A stretch of 64,000 nt of DNA. Origin: JACDAN01 sp035707105. GTDB lineage: Bacteria > Actinomycetota > Thermoleophilia > Gaiellales > Gaiellaceae. Numbering within the stretch: position 1 is the stretch's first letter; every line of letters begins with the position of its first letter. The stretch is from the NCBI GenBank assembly GCA_035707105.1, contig DASSUI010000037.1, positions 25,334 to 89,333 of the forward strand, read 5' to 3'. The translations under genes and the position numbers were made by a program. Below the pieces are notes generated by a model. The model ran no database searches. It was not told the DNA's origin and saw only the letters and a program-made list of their open reading frames with translations. This document shows positions 1-8,468 of the stretch, piece by piece.

Positions 1-1641
1 GGTTCGGCGTACGTCGTCTTCGGAAGGGCCACGCCCGGAACCCTCGACCTCTCGAAGCTCGGGCAGTCCGGTTTTCGGATCGACGGCGCGGCCGCAGGGG
101 ACTTCGCCGGCTGGTCGGTCGCAGGGGCGGGTGACGTGAACGGGGACGGGCGGGCCGACGTGCTCGTCGGTGCGCGAGGGGCCGACAACAACGCTCGTCC
201 GGGTTCGGGCGCGGCCTATCTCGTCTTCGGAAAGGGGGAGCCCGGTCCCGTAGATCTCGCTGCGCTCGGGCACACGGGTTTCCGAATCGACGGCGCTGCC
301 GCAGGGGACGAGGCTGGCGGCTCGGTTGCAGGTACGAACGATCTGAACGGTGATGGACGGAGAGAGGTGCTCGTCGGCGCTCGCTTCGCCGGCAACAACG
401 CCCGCGAGTTCTCAGGTTCGACGTACGTTGTCTTCGGTAGGGAGACGTCCGGAAATGTCGACCTTGCCGAGCTTGGGCAGATGGGCTTCCGCATCGACGG
501 CGCTTCCGCAAGCGATCACGCCGGCTACTCCGTAGCCGACGCCGGCGACCTGAACGACGACGGACGGGCGGACGTCGTCGTGGGGGCCCGCTACGCCGGC
601 AACAACCGCCGAGAGGGGGCGGGATCGGCCTACGTCGTCTTTGGCAAGGCCGGCCCTGAAGCCGTGGATCTCGCTGAGTTGGGCCAGGCGGGTTTCCGGA
701 TCGACGGCGCAGCTCCATTCGACCTCGCCGGCGGCTCGGTGGCAGGCCCGGGTGACGTGAACGGGGACGGGCGGGAGGACGTGCTCATCGGGGCACGCGG
801 GGCTGACAACAACGCTCGAACAGGATCGGGCTCGGCCTACGTCGTTTTCGGGAAGGTCACCCCGCAGACGGTCGATCTTCGTTCACTCGGGCAGGCGGGT
901 TTCCGGATCGACGGCGCTGGGACGGGCGACCGGGCGGGTTACTCGGTCGCAGGCGCTGGAGATTGGAACGGCGACGGGCGCGGGGAGGTTCTCGTCGGTG
1001 CGCACTTTGCAGGGACAAACGGACGCAAGTTTTCGGGCTCGGCCTTTGTCGTGCTCGGCAAGACTGGAGCTCAACCGGTCGATCTCGCCGTGCCCGGGCA
1101 GACGGGCTTCCGGATCAATGGTGCGGCTCGCGGTGACGGTGTCGGCTGGTCGGTTGCGGGAGCGGGCGACGTGAACGGCGATGGGCGGCCGGACGCCCTC
1201 CTGGGTGCACCCGATGCCGATAACAACGACCGCGACGATTCCGGCGCAGGCTACGTCGTCTTCGGGAGACCCCCGCCGGCAACGGTCGATCTCGACGTGA
1301 CACCGCCGACCCTCGTGCTCAGGGCTCGCTCGCCTCAGCAGGCTCTCAGGCAGCGGGCCGTCATCGTCCGGGCGTTCTGCAGCGAGGCATGCAGACTCAC
1401 TTCACGGGGGACGCTCGCGATCGTGGGGCAGCGGCGGATTCTTGCGCTGAGGCCGGCCTCCAGCACGCTGAGCCGGCCCGGCCAACGGACGCTCAGGCTC
1501 GCTCTCTCGCATGTGGGCGCGAGGCGGCTCGGTCAGATCCTGGCGCGACGCAAGTCCGTACGCGCCAGCCTCGTCGTGCGCGCGAGCGATCAGGCCGGGA
1601 ACGCCACCACAGCGAAGCGCACGGTCACTGTTCGCCGGTAG
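1..1641 (+). CDS. FG-GAP repeat (integrin-alpha-like propeller) protein, 5' end missing
   Basis: The reading frame is open from the first base, so the N-terminus lies outside the window. About seven units of roughly 65 residues follow one another. Each carries a calcium-binding loop of the form D-x-N-x-D-G (GDVNGDGRADVL and variants such as DLNGDGRRE, DLNDDGRAD, DWNGDGRGE) and a strand ending in YVVFG. This is the FG-GAP/integrin-alpha beta-propeller pattern, known from secreted or surface adhesion-type proteins. After the repeats, from about base 1300, comes a TPPTL linker and a beta-rich C-terminal domain ending in TVTVRR, probably Ig-like. The ligand is unknown. The DNA repeats follow the protein repeats. 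Confidence 0.85.
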   Translation, partial: GSAYVVFGRATPGTLDLSKLGQSGFRIDGAAAGDFAGWSVAGAGDVNGDGRADVLVGARGADNNARPGSGAAYLVFGKGEPGPVDLAALGHTGFRIDGAAAGDEAGGSVAGTNDLNGDGRREVLVGARFAGNNAREFSGSTYVVFGRETSGNVDLAELGQMGFRIDGASASDHAGYSVADAGDLNDDGRADVVVGARYAGNNRREGAGSAYVVFGKAGPEAVDLAELGQAGFRIDGAAPFDLAGGSVAGPGDVNGDGREDVLIGARGADNNARTGSGSAYVVFGKVTPQTVDLRSLGQAGFRIDGAGTGDRAGYSVAGAGDWNGDGRGEVLVGAHFAGTNGRKFSGSAFVVLGKTGAQPVDLAVPGQTGFRINGAARGDGVGWSVAGAGDVNGDGRPDALLGAPDADNNDRDDSGAGYVVFGRPPPATVDLDVTPPTLVLRARSPQQALRQRAVIVRAFCSEACRLTSRGTLAIVGQRRILALRPASSTLSRPGQRTLRLALSHVGARRLGQILARRKSVRASLVVRASDQAGNATTAKRTVTVRR

Positions 1642-1789
1642 AGCACGGAAGCTCCCTCACCCGCTTCACCGGCTGACCACGCCCGTACGTACCACGAGAC
1701 CGGCACCTGCCATGAGGCGGGCCAATCCGCCGCCGGATCCCGCGCGTACGACCCACCGAGGTCTGGTCAAACCGACGGGAGGGGGAACC

Positions 1790-3265
1790 ATGACCAATGC
1801 GTTACGCGTACTCGCGCTGCCGCTGGCTCTGGCGGCGGTGCTCGTCCTACCCGGCCGGGCGGAGGCGGCTCCGAGTGTCGTCGACCGCGACCTCGCCGTT
1901 CGCACGGCCGTCTCCGGCCTCGACCAGCCGATCAGCAGCGCGTTCCTGGGGCCGAACGACATGTTCGTGCTCGAGAAGGCGAGCGGCCGCGTCAAGCGGG
2001 TCGTCGACGGCGCCGTCCAGGGCACCGTCCTCGATTTGCCCGTCAACAGCGCCTCGGAGCGCGGACTGCTCGGAATCGCGCTCCATCCGCACTTCTGGGT
2101 CAACGGCCTGGTCTACCTGTTCTGGTCGGAGAGCACGACCGGAGCGGACAGCGCCGACCTCGCCACGACGCCGTTGCTCGGGAACCGGGTCGACCGCTTC
2201 TACTGGGACGGCTCCACGCTGACGTTCGACCGCAACATCATCCGGACGCGGGCGTTCCAGGCCGACGCGGGCCAGCCGCTGCGCGGCAACCACGACGGCG
2301 GCGTCCTCCGCTTCGGCCCCGACGAGAAGCTGTACGTCGTGCAGGGCGACACCGGTCGCCGTGGACAGCTGCAGAACCTCGTGGACGGCCCGTTCGGGCC
2401 GGGCATCCCCGACGACCAGTTCGGCGGCCCGTCGCCCGACGATGCTCATCTCACCGGCCACATCCTCCGCCTGAACGACGACGGCACCGCCCCGCCCAGC
2501 AATCCGTTCTTCGAGTCGGGCGCCCTCATCGGCGGCGAGGTGGGGGCGAACGTCCAGAAGCTCTTCGCGTACGGCTTGCGGAACAGCTTCGGGTTGGCGT
2601 TCGACCCGGTCTCGGGCGATCTCTGGGAGCAGGAGAACGGCGACGACAGCTTCACCGAGCTGAACCGCGCGGAGCCGGGGTTCAACTCCGGCTGGGTGCA
2701 GATCATGGGCCCGCCCGAGCGGATCCAGCAGTTCAAGACGATCGAGACCACCGTGACCCCGGACCCGCCGGACCCGTTCGCGGCGACGTACTTCGGGCTC
2801 CAGCAGATCCGCTGGCTTCCCACGAACATCGCCGACACGCCGGAGGAGGCGCTGGCACGCCTGTTCAGGTTGCCGGGGTCTTCCTACAGCGCGCCGGAGT
2901 TCAGCTGGAAGTACGAGGTCGCGCCGGCGGGGATCGGGTTCCTCGAGAGCAAGGCGCTCGGCGGGGAGTACCGCAACGACCTCTTCGTCGGAGCGGCGCG
3001 CGTCTTCCTCGAGGGCGGCGCGCTCTTCCGGTTCGAGCTCAAGGGCAACCGGCGGGAGCTCAGGTTCCGCGATGCGCGGCTCATGGACCGCGTCGCGGAC
3101 AACGTCCACAAATGGGAGATCACGGAGAGCGAGACGCTGCTCTTCGGCCGCAACTTCGGTATCGGCACGGACGTGCAGACCGGGCCGAACGGAAACCTCT
3201 TCGTGGTGTCGCTCAGCGACGGCGCCGTGTACGAGGTCTTCCGGCCGGTGAAGCGGCAGGGCTGA
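1790..3265 (+). CDS. Secreted PQQ-dependent sugar dehydrogenase (glucose/sorbosone dehydrogenase family)
   Basis: 491 residues. I chose the ATG at 1790 because a GGGAGGGGG ribosome-binding site precedes it and the protein then opens with a signal peptide (MTNALRVLALPL to about residue 26, ending GRAEA). Longer in-frame starts upstream would bury that signal. The body has the family's hallmarks: an early SGLDQPISSAF strand, ERGLLGIALHP, the GNHDGGVLRFGPD calcium/PQQ loop, and AYGLRNSFGLAFDP with GDLWEQENGDD. The family oxidises sugars or other polyols with pyrroloquinoline quinone outside the membrane; the substrate cannot be read from sequence. A strong hairpin follows the stop. Confidence 0.85.
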   Translation: MTNALRVLALPLALAAVLVLPGRAEAAPSVVDRDLAVRTAVSGLDQPISSAFLGPNDMFVLEKASGRVKRVVDGAVQGTVLDLPVNSASERGLLGIALHPHFWVNGLVYLFWSESTTGADSADLATTPLLGNRVDRFYWDGSTLTFDRNIIRTRAFQADAGQPLRGNHDGGVLRFGPDEKLYVVQGDTGRRGQLQNLVDGPFGPGIPDDQFGGPSPDDAHLTGHILRLNDDGTAPPSNPFFESGALIGGEVGANVQKLFAYGLRNSFGLAFDPVSGDLWEQENGDDSFTELNRAEPGFNSGWVQIMGPPERIQQFKTIETTVTPDPPDPFAATYFGLQQIRWLPTNIADTPEEALARLFRLPGSSYSAPEFSWKYEVAPAGIGFLESKALGGEYRNDLFVGAARVFLEGGALFRFELKGNRRELRFRDARLMDRVADNVHKWEITESETLLFGRNFGIGTDVQTGPNGNLFVVSLSDGAVYEVFRPVKRQG

Positions 3266-3277
3266 GCGATCGGACGG

Positions 3278-3303
3278 GTGTCCGGCGGCGGCCCGCCGGA
3301 CAC
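3278..3303 (+). terminator. Hairpin after the sugar dehydrogenase gene
   Basis: A perfect 11-bp stem (GTGTCCGGCGG / CCGCCGGACAC) with a CGGC loop lies 12 bases after the stop codon. No T-tract follows, as is common in high-GC actinobacteria, so termination is inferred from position and stability. Confidence 0.6.
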
Positions 3304-3450
3304 CCTGATCACAGGCGCGGGGCGGCAAGCAGAAGGGCCGAGGCGTGCTGCACCTCGGCCCTTCCCGATGCCGTTCGCTCGACCTCGACGAACGCGGCGC
3401 TGTCCTTGACGCCTTGCCGGGCTTGCCGACGCGAGGCCGCCGCGGCAAGC

Positions 3451-4446
3451 TTGCTGACGAGGCGGACCACGAAGGAGCGCGCGCAAACCAGGATCGTCGT
3501 CGGAGCGGTCGTCGTGCTGCTCGGCGCCGCCCTCGTGGACGCGCTGCGCTCGGAAGGGACCGAGAGGTCCTCACCCGCGGCGACGACGGGGACGACTGCG
3601 AACCGGCGGACGCCCCCACCCGCGACGAGATGGAGCGGCGCACCGACCGGCGGCCGGGCGCTCGCTCCCTGCACTCGGGACGAGATCGTGGGCTCGCTCG
3701 AGATCTGGGGGCGCATGGCGGTCGTCGGCGTGCAGTCCCTGGCCGGGAACCGCTGCCGGCTTCCGGGGCTGCACGCCCACCTGACGATCGAGGACCGGGG
3801 CGGGAACGTCGTCTTCAGGAGCGGCCATCCCGGGAAGCTGATCGGCGCCGTCCTCCCGGGCACCGATCAGAGCGCCGACCTCCCGCTTCCGGCACGCGTC
3901 ACCCTGTGCCGCCGGGGCGGGCCGTACGTGGCCCGTGGGAGCATCGGCGTGCACTACGCGCTGCATCAGCTCTCGGGCAGCGTGATCGGCTGCCCCTCCG
4001 GAGACGAGAACGCGGTGCGGGAGTCGAGGACCGAGTACGTCCGGCGAGCCGAGGCGATCTGCATCGCCGCGAACGACGCCCTCGACGCGTACGCGCGGGA
4101 GGCGTTCGAGCTGGATCACCACGACCTCGCCGACCTGGCCGCGTGGAGCAGGGCGGCGGCCCGCGCGTCGGAGCAGGCCGTGACGAGGCTGCGCGCGCTT
4201 CCCCGACCGACGCCGGGCGATGCGAACCTCGGGCGGCTCCTGAGGCTGATCGAACGGCATGTGGACGTCCTACGCGGGATCGGCGCCGCAGCGTCGGCCG
4301 GCGAGCGGGCGAGGGCGACGGAGCTCTCCGATGACCGCATCGACCTGACGCACGCGAAGGACGGCCTCGCGTACGAACTCGCCGAGCGGTGGGGCATCGT
4401 CTCGACGCAGGAGCTGCAGAGCTGCCCGGTGAGCCTGCCGGCGTGA
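3451..4446 (+). CDS. Membrane-anchored hypothetical protein with DUF4232-like middle region
   Basis: The open frame begins at 3112, but its first part overlaps the preceding gene in another frame and is not protein-like. The TTG at 3451 (about 331 residues) is the best start I can see, without a strong ribosome-binding site. It puts one hydrophobic segment (VVGAVVVLLGAALVDAL) near the N-terminus. A linker rich in Thr/Pro/Ala follows. The middle part (EIWGRMAVVGVQSLAGNRC, then RLPGLHAHLTIEDRGG) weakly resembles DUF4232. The C-terminal helical half, with two cysteines and RAEAICIAANDALDAY, resembles a helical module that recurs in exported actinobacterial proteins. Function unknown; start uncertain. 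Confidence 0.6.
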   Translation: MLTRRTTKERAQTRIVVGAVVVLLGAALVDALRSEGTERSSPAATTGTTANRRTPPPATRWSGAPTGGRALAPCTRDEIVGSLEIWGRMAVVGVQSLAGNRCRLPGLHAHLTIEDRGGNVVFRSGHPGKLIGAVLPGTDQSADLPLPARVTLCRRGGPYVARGSIGVHYALHQLSGSVIGCPSGDENAVRESRTEYVRRAEAICIAANDALDAYAREAFELDHHDLADLAAWSRAAARASEQAVTRLRALPRPTPGDANLGRLLRLIERHVDVLRGIGAAASAGERARATELSDDRIDLTHAKDGLAYELAERWGIVSTQELQSCPVSLPA

Positions 4447-4562
4447 CCCGGGCGAGCCCCTAGGCGAGAAAGCGTTCGGGCTGCGTCGCGAACCGGCCGA
4501 TCACGTTCTCGAGATCCGGGCCAGCGCCGCCGTGTAGCCGGTGAGGAGCACCTCGCCGCCTG

Positions 4563-5216
4563 TCAGCCGGGGGCGACCTTGGCCCGCGCGACGGCGTCCG
4601 CGAGCCACGGCTGCAACTCCGCGAGGAACGCAGGGTCGAGGGAGTGGGGCATGGGCGACTCGCGGTACAGCACCGCGGCGCCCGCCTCCTCGAGCACCTG
4701 CTTCGCCTGCCGGCTCCAGTCGACCGAGATCACCGGGTCGGACGTGCCGTGCCCGATCGCGACCGGCGGGAGCGGGGGCGAGAGGTCCAGCTCGAAGCCC
4801 TCCACCGTCGGCATGAAGCCCGACAGCGCGACGATCCCGGCGGGGCGGGGGCGGCCGCGCCCGAGACCGAGCGCCCAGCTCATGACGGCCCCCTGTGAGA
4901 AGCCGCCGATCACGGTGCGCTCGGGCGGCACGCCCGTCTCCTCCCCGAGCTCGTCGAGCCACCCGGACGCGAGCTCGTACGACGCGGCGAAGGTCTCAGG
5001 GTCGGGGTAGCCGATCTCCCGCACGACGTACCAGTGCGCACCCCCCGGCGGCAGCGAGAGCGGCCCGCGTGGCGTCGCGCCGACGAGCCGTCGCTGCGGG
5101 TCGAGCGCGTCGAGGAGTGGATGGAGGTCGTGCTCGCTCGTCCCGCGTCCGTGGAAGAGGGCCAGCGCTCCCTCGGGGTCATCGGCGGCAGGGCGGACGA
5201 GGTGCGCGAGGCTCAC
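4563..5216 (-). CDS. Carboxylesterase/phospholipase, alpha/beta-hydrolase (MhqD-like)
   Basis: 217 residues, GTG start at 5216 overlapping the stop of the dioxygenase gene (GTGA), so the two are probably translationally coupled. The nucleophile elbow GFSQGAVMS is the signature of the carboxylesterase 2 family. The catalytic Asp is probably in HGTSDPVI and the His in MPHSLDP. An HGRG oxyanion segment sits near residue 23. In Bacillus the same pairing, MhqD with the dioxygenase MhqO, belongs to the quinone/catechol-induced detoxification set. A shared role here is inferred from that pairing; the substrate is not known. Confidence 0.85.
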   Translation of the reverse strand: MSLAHLVRPAADDPEGALALFHGRGTSEHDLHPLLDALDPQRRLVGATPRGPLSLPPGGAHWYVVREIGYPDPETFAASYELASGWLDELGEETGVPPERTVIGGFSQGAVMSWALGLGRGRPRPAGIVALSGFMPTVEGFELDLSPPLPPVAIGHGTSDPVISVDWSRQAKQVLEEAGAAVLYRESPMPHSLDPAFLAELQPWLADAVARAKVAPG

Positions 5217-6136
5217 GAGACCGGCGTCTTCGCCCGCGGGTCAGGCAGCGGCGTCAGCGTCCGCTCGACCTGGTCGCGGTACTGCTCGAAGTTCGGCGGC
5301 AGCGACAGGCGCTCGCCGAGCGACTCGAGCGGCTCGTCCGACGTGAACCCGGGGCCCATCGTCGCGATCTCGAAGAGCACGCCGCTCGGCTCACGGAAGT
5401 AGATCGACTTGAAGTAAAAGCGGTCGATGACTGGCGTCGGCGTGGCCCCGCCGGCGAGCGCGCGGTCGCGCCACGCCTCGTGCTCCTCGATCGTGGACGA
5501 CCACGCGACGTGGTGGATCGTCCCCGCGCCCGGCGTGCCGATCTCGTCGCTCCGGTCGTACGCGTAGAACGAGCCGCGGCGGTCCCCCCGGGCCTCGTAC
5601 GCGTCGTCTCCGGCGGGCTCGAATTTCAATGCGTCGGCCAGGAAGGCACGGCTCACGAGCGGATCGCGCGTGTACGCGCGGACGCCGTCGAACCCCTGGA
5701 GCGCATGCTCCTGCGGGATGTCCGGGTGCTCCGAGACGAGCGGCTCGTCGTCGGTCTCCACGACGGCGAGCTCGAGCCCCAGCCCCTCGGGGTCGGCGAA
5801 GCGCAGCCGGCGAGGCTCGCGCTCGGTCGCGACGCCCTCCTCCCGCAGCCGGCCCTCCCAGAAGTCGAGCGCCTCCTCCTCGGCCACGCGCCAGACCACA
5901 CGGTGCACCATCCCCGCGCCGGCGCGTCCCTTGCGCGCACCGGGGTACTCGAAGAACGTGATGTCGCTGCCGGGGCTGCCCTTCTCGTCCGCGTAGAAGA
6001 GGTGGTAGACGGTCGGGTCGTCCTGGTTCACCGTCTTCTTCACGAGGCGGAGGCCGAGGACACGGCCGTAGAAGTCGACGTTTCGAGGTGCGTCGGCGGT
6101 GATCGCCGTGATGTGGTGGATGCCGTCGAGGCGCAT
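5213..6136 (-). CDS. Ring-cleaving dioxygenase, VOC superfamily (MhqO-like)
   Basis: 307 residues from the ATG at 6136, which has a clear GGAGGAAGC site in front. A start 13 codons earlier lacks one. Two glyoxalase/VOC halves are visible: N-terminal IHHITAITADAPRNVDFY and C-terminal GTIHHVAWSS followed by PSGVLFEIATMGPGF. The expected 2-His-1-Glu metal site would use the first HH, the second HH and the Glu in LFEIA, as in extradiol hydroquinone dioxygenases. First gene of a two-gene unit with the esterase. The family opens hydroquinone or catechol rings; the specific substrate is inferred only by family. Confidence 0.85.
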   Translation of the reverse strand: MRLDGIHHITAITADAPRNVDFYGRVLGLRLVKKTVNQDDPTVYHLFYADEKGSPGSDITFFEYPGARKGRAGAGMVHRVVWRVAEEEALDFWEGRLREEGVATEREPRRLRFADPEGLGLELAVVETDDEPLVSEHPDIPQEHALQGFDGVRAYTRDPLVSRAFLADALKFEPAGDDAYEARGDRRGSFYAYDRSDEIGTPGAGTIHHVAWSSTIEEHEAWRDRALAGGATPTPVIDRFYFKSIYFREPSGVLFEIATMGPGFTSDEPLESLGERLSLPPNFEQYRDQVERTLTPLPDPRAKTPVS

Positions 6137-6208
6137 GCTTCCTCCGGGGTCGCGGTCCACTAAGGCATACCGCATCCGCGGCCGGCGTATTCCCTGAGAG
6201 ACGGGCGC

Positions 6209-6940
6209 CTAGTAGCTGGACGCGGGGCCGGTGCCCCACCAGCGGCTGTCGCGGGCGCGAAGGGCGTGCTCTCGCTCCTCGAGCTCGCGCTCCGTGCGCT
6301 CCACCGACTCGAGGCGCGTCCGCACGTCCTCTTCGAAGCGGTCCAGGCGTCGCTGGCGCTCCTCGAGCTCTTGCTCCCTCGCGATCAGCGCGTGCTGGGT
6401 GGCGCCGAGCGCCTGCTCCCGCTCGCGGAGCCGCTCGTCCTGCTGGCGGATCTCGTGCTCGCGGGTTCGCAGCGCCGACTCCCGGCGCGTGATGTCCGCG
6501 GCCGACAGGACCCGCCGGTGCTCGGCCTCCTCGAGGCGCTTGACGCGGTCGGCGAGCTCTCGGGCCTTCTCCTCGGCGGCGTTCACCTTGGCCTCGGCCT
6601 TCGCGTGGAACGCTGCCGCGGCGGCCTCGGTCTCGTCGAGCTGCCGTATGAGGTGGTCGATCTTGCGCGTGGAGTCGAGGTCGGTCGCGCCGATCGCGGC
6701 GAGCCGGTCGAGACGGTGGGCGACCTTCGCCTCCTCGGCGTCGGCGACGGCGAGCCGCTCGGCAAGGTCTGCCTCGCGCTTGACGAGCTCCTGCTCGATC
6801 GTGTCGAGCTCGGCGCCGCGCTCGTCCAGCATGTCGACGGCGCTGCGGAGGACGTGCCGCTCGATCCGGCTGCCGAGACGCTGACGCACGCCCTGCGCGG
6901 GCCAGTCGTGCTCGGTGCGGGCGGCGTCGTTGTCGGCCAT
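6209..6940 (-). CDS. Long coiled-coil protein, function unknown
   Basis: 243 residues from the ATG at 6940, preceded by AGGAGGAGCC. Nearly the whole chain from residue 35 to 230 is charged heptad-repeat sequence (ERLAVADAEEAKVAHRLDRL, REHEIRQQDERLREREQAL, ELEERQRRLDRFEEDV), which predicts a long rod. There is no signal peptide or membrane segment and no recognisable catalytic domain. It ends with a short aromatic tail, RDSRWWGTGPASSY. Lies between the HIT gene and the dioxygenase on the same strand, with its own ribosome-binding site. A structural or scaffold role is plausible; nothing more specific can be said. Confidence 0.75.
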   Translation of the reverse strand: MADNDAARTEHDWPAQGVRQRLGSRIERHVLRSAVDMLDERGAELDTIEQELVKREADLAERLAVADAEEAKVAHRLDRLAAIGATDLDSTRKIDHLIRQLDETEAAAAAFHAKAEAKVNAAEEKARELADRVKRLEEAEHRRVLSAADITRRESALRTREHEIRQQDERLREREQALGATQHALIAREQELEERQRRLDRFEEDVRTRLESVERTERELEEREHALRARDSRWWGTGPASSY

Positions 6941-6978
6941 GGCGGCTCCTCCTCCCATCGGCAGGGAGGACGAAGGCC

Positions 6979-7464
6979 TTAAGACGGCCAGGCGTCGGCG
7001 AGCCGGCGGCGCGTCTCGACCAGGTGCTCGGGGATCACCTTCACGTCGGCAAGGACCGGCATGAAGTTCGTGTCGCCGGCCCAGCGGGGGACGACGTGCA
7101 GGTGCACGTGGTCGAGCACGCCGGCGCCTGCGATGCGGCCGAGGTTCCAGCCGAGGTTGTAGCCCTGCGGCCGGTAGACCTGCGCCAGCGCGCCGATCCC
7201 CCGGTGCGCGAGCCGGTGGATCGCCAACGCCTCCTCGTCGGTGACCTCGCCGAACTCGCCGACATGGCGGTTGGGCGCGACCATGAGGTGGCCTGACGTG
7301 TACGGGTACTTGTTGAGAAGGACGGTCGCGTCGACGCCGCGGTGGACGACGAGCGCCGCCTCGTCGTCGTCCGACTCGATCGCGCTGCAGAAGATGCAGC
7401 CTTCCTGCTCGTCGGCGCTGCCGACGTACTCGAGCCGCCAGGGAGCCCAGAGGGGCTTCGTCAA
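6979..7464 (-). CDS. HIT-family nucleotide phosphorylase/hydrolase (Ap4A phosphorylase-like)
   Basis: 161 residues. The histidine-triad motif is present as DHVHLHVVPRW, with the central His the expected nucleophile. A zinc-type CIFC pair lies near residue 23. The opening PLWAPWRLEYV is the hallmark of the actinobacterial branch typified by Mycobacterium Rv2613c, a diadenosine-tetraphosphate phosphorylase. ATG at 7464 overlaps the corA stop (ATGA), so it is coupled to corA. Ap4A turnover is a family-based inference; other HIT enzymes cleave AMP-lysine or similar bonds. Confidence 0.88.
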   Translation of the reverse strand: MTKPLWAPWRLEYVGSADEQEGCIFCSAIESDDDEAALVVHRGVDATVLLNKYPYTSGHLMVAPNRHVGEFGEVTDEEALAIHRLAHRGIGALAQVYRPQGYNLGWNLGRIAGAGVLDHVHLHVVPRWAGDTNFMPVLADVKVIPEHLVETRRRLADAWPS

Positions 7465-8441
7465 ATCCAGCGCTTCCAGCGGAAGAACGCGACGAGGCCG
7501 CTGAGTACGGCGACCATCGCCGTGACGATCACCCAGAACGCCTCGGCGCTGCCGGAGCCGGGGAAGTGGACGTTCATCCCGAACACGCTCGCGAGCAGCG
7601 TGAGCGGGAGGAGCGTCGCGCTAAAGACGGTCAGCAGGCGGAGGACGTCGTTCTGCCGGTGCTGGATCGCCGACTCGTTCGTCGCCTCGAGCGCCTCGAC
7701 GATTTCCTTGTAGTTGTCGAGGATGTCCCAGATCCGCTCGGAGGCGTCGACGAGGTCGTCGAAGTAGAGCTCGAGGTCCTGGGGAAGGAACCGCTCGACG
7801 TGCCGCTCGAGCAGGCGCAGCGTCGGCCGCTGCGGCTTGATGATCTTCCGATAGCTGATGATCTCCTGCTTCGCGCGGGAGATGTCCCGCACGATCGCCT
7901 CGGACCGCTCCTCCTCGATGTCGTCCTCGATCGCGTCGAGCTTGTGGCCGATCTTGTCGAGGATCGGGAAGCAGTAGTCGAAGAGGTCGTCGAGGACGTG
8001 GTAGAGCAGATACCCGGAGCCCTTGCCGAAGAGGCTCTCGCGCAGCTCGATGTCGTCGGTCACCCGCTGGAAGAGCCGGGTCACGGGAAGCAGCTCGACG
8101 GTCGGCAGAGTGACGAGGTAGTCCGGGCCGAGGAAGACGTCCAGCTCGCCCGCATTCAGCCGCTTCGCCGCCTTGTCGTAGACCGGGAAGTGGAGGACGA
8201 CGAAGCGGTAGTCGGCGTACTCGTCGACCTTCGGGCGCTGGCGCTTCGAGACGACGTCCTCGACGTCCAGCAGATGCCAGCCGAAGCGCTCGGCGAGCGC
8301 CAGCGCCTCCTCGGTCCGCGGCGAGTCGAGGTGGACCCAGGTCAGGCCGTTGGCGCTGAGCTCAGCAGGCTGGCGCGCCGGAGGTGCCGCAACCTCGCGC
8401 GTGGTGCGCGAGCGAGCCCGGATGCGGGGCAGGCTGGGCAT
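7461..8441 (-). CDS. corA: CorA-family magnesium/cobalt transporter
   Basis: 326 residues. A long acidic cytoplasmic domain (residues 1-260, including LFDYCFPILDKIGHKLDAIEDD and helices rich in Arg/Glu) is followed by two C-terminal membrane helices. The selectivity motif GMN is present in SVFGMNVHFPG between them. The protein ends in a basic KRWI tail, as in CorA. It should form a pentameric divalent-cation channel in the inner membrane. The ATG at 8441 is followed by a Pro/Arg-rich start; a GGAGGA lies 14 bases upstream. First gene of a pair with the HIT protein. Confidence 0.9.
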   Translation of the reverse strand: MPSLPRIRARSRTTREVAAPPARQPAELSANGLTWVHLDSPRTEEALALAERFGWHLLDVEDVVSKRQRPKVDEYADYRFVVLHFPVYDKAAKRLNAGELDVFLGPDYLVTLPTVELLPVTRLFQRVTDDIELRESLFGKGSGYLLYHVLDDLFDYCFPILDKIGHKLDAIEDDIEEERSEAIVRDISRAKQEIISYRKIIKPQRPTLRLLERHVERFLPQDLELYFDDLVDASERIWDILDNYKEIVEALEATNESAIQHRQNDVLRLLTVFSATLLPLTLLASVFGMNVHFPGSGSAEAFWVIVTAMVAVLSGLVAFFRWKRWI

Positions 8442-8468
8442 CGGTACTGAGCGGGTCCTCCAGGCGCA

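Noticed and set aside
1..1290. Tandem DNA repeats in the first kilobase
   Set aside because: They are the coding repeats of the FG-GAP propeller, diverged at the base level, not a separate repeat element.
1847..3643. 598-aa open frame on the minus strand opposite the sugar dehydrogenase gene
   Set aside because: Its translation is Arg/Ala/Glu-rich low complexity, as expected from reading GC-rich third positions in reverse; the plus-strand protein has clear family motifs. The same applies to the long minus-strand frames at 49204-52053 (949 aa) and 57214-59670 (818 aa) opposite infB/nusA and pnp.
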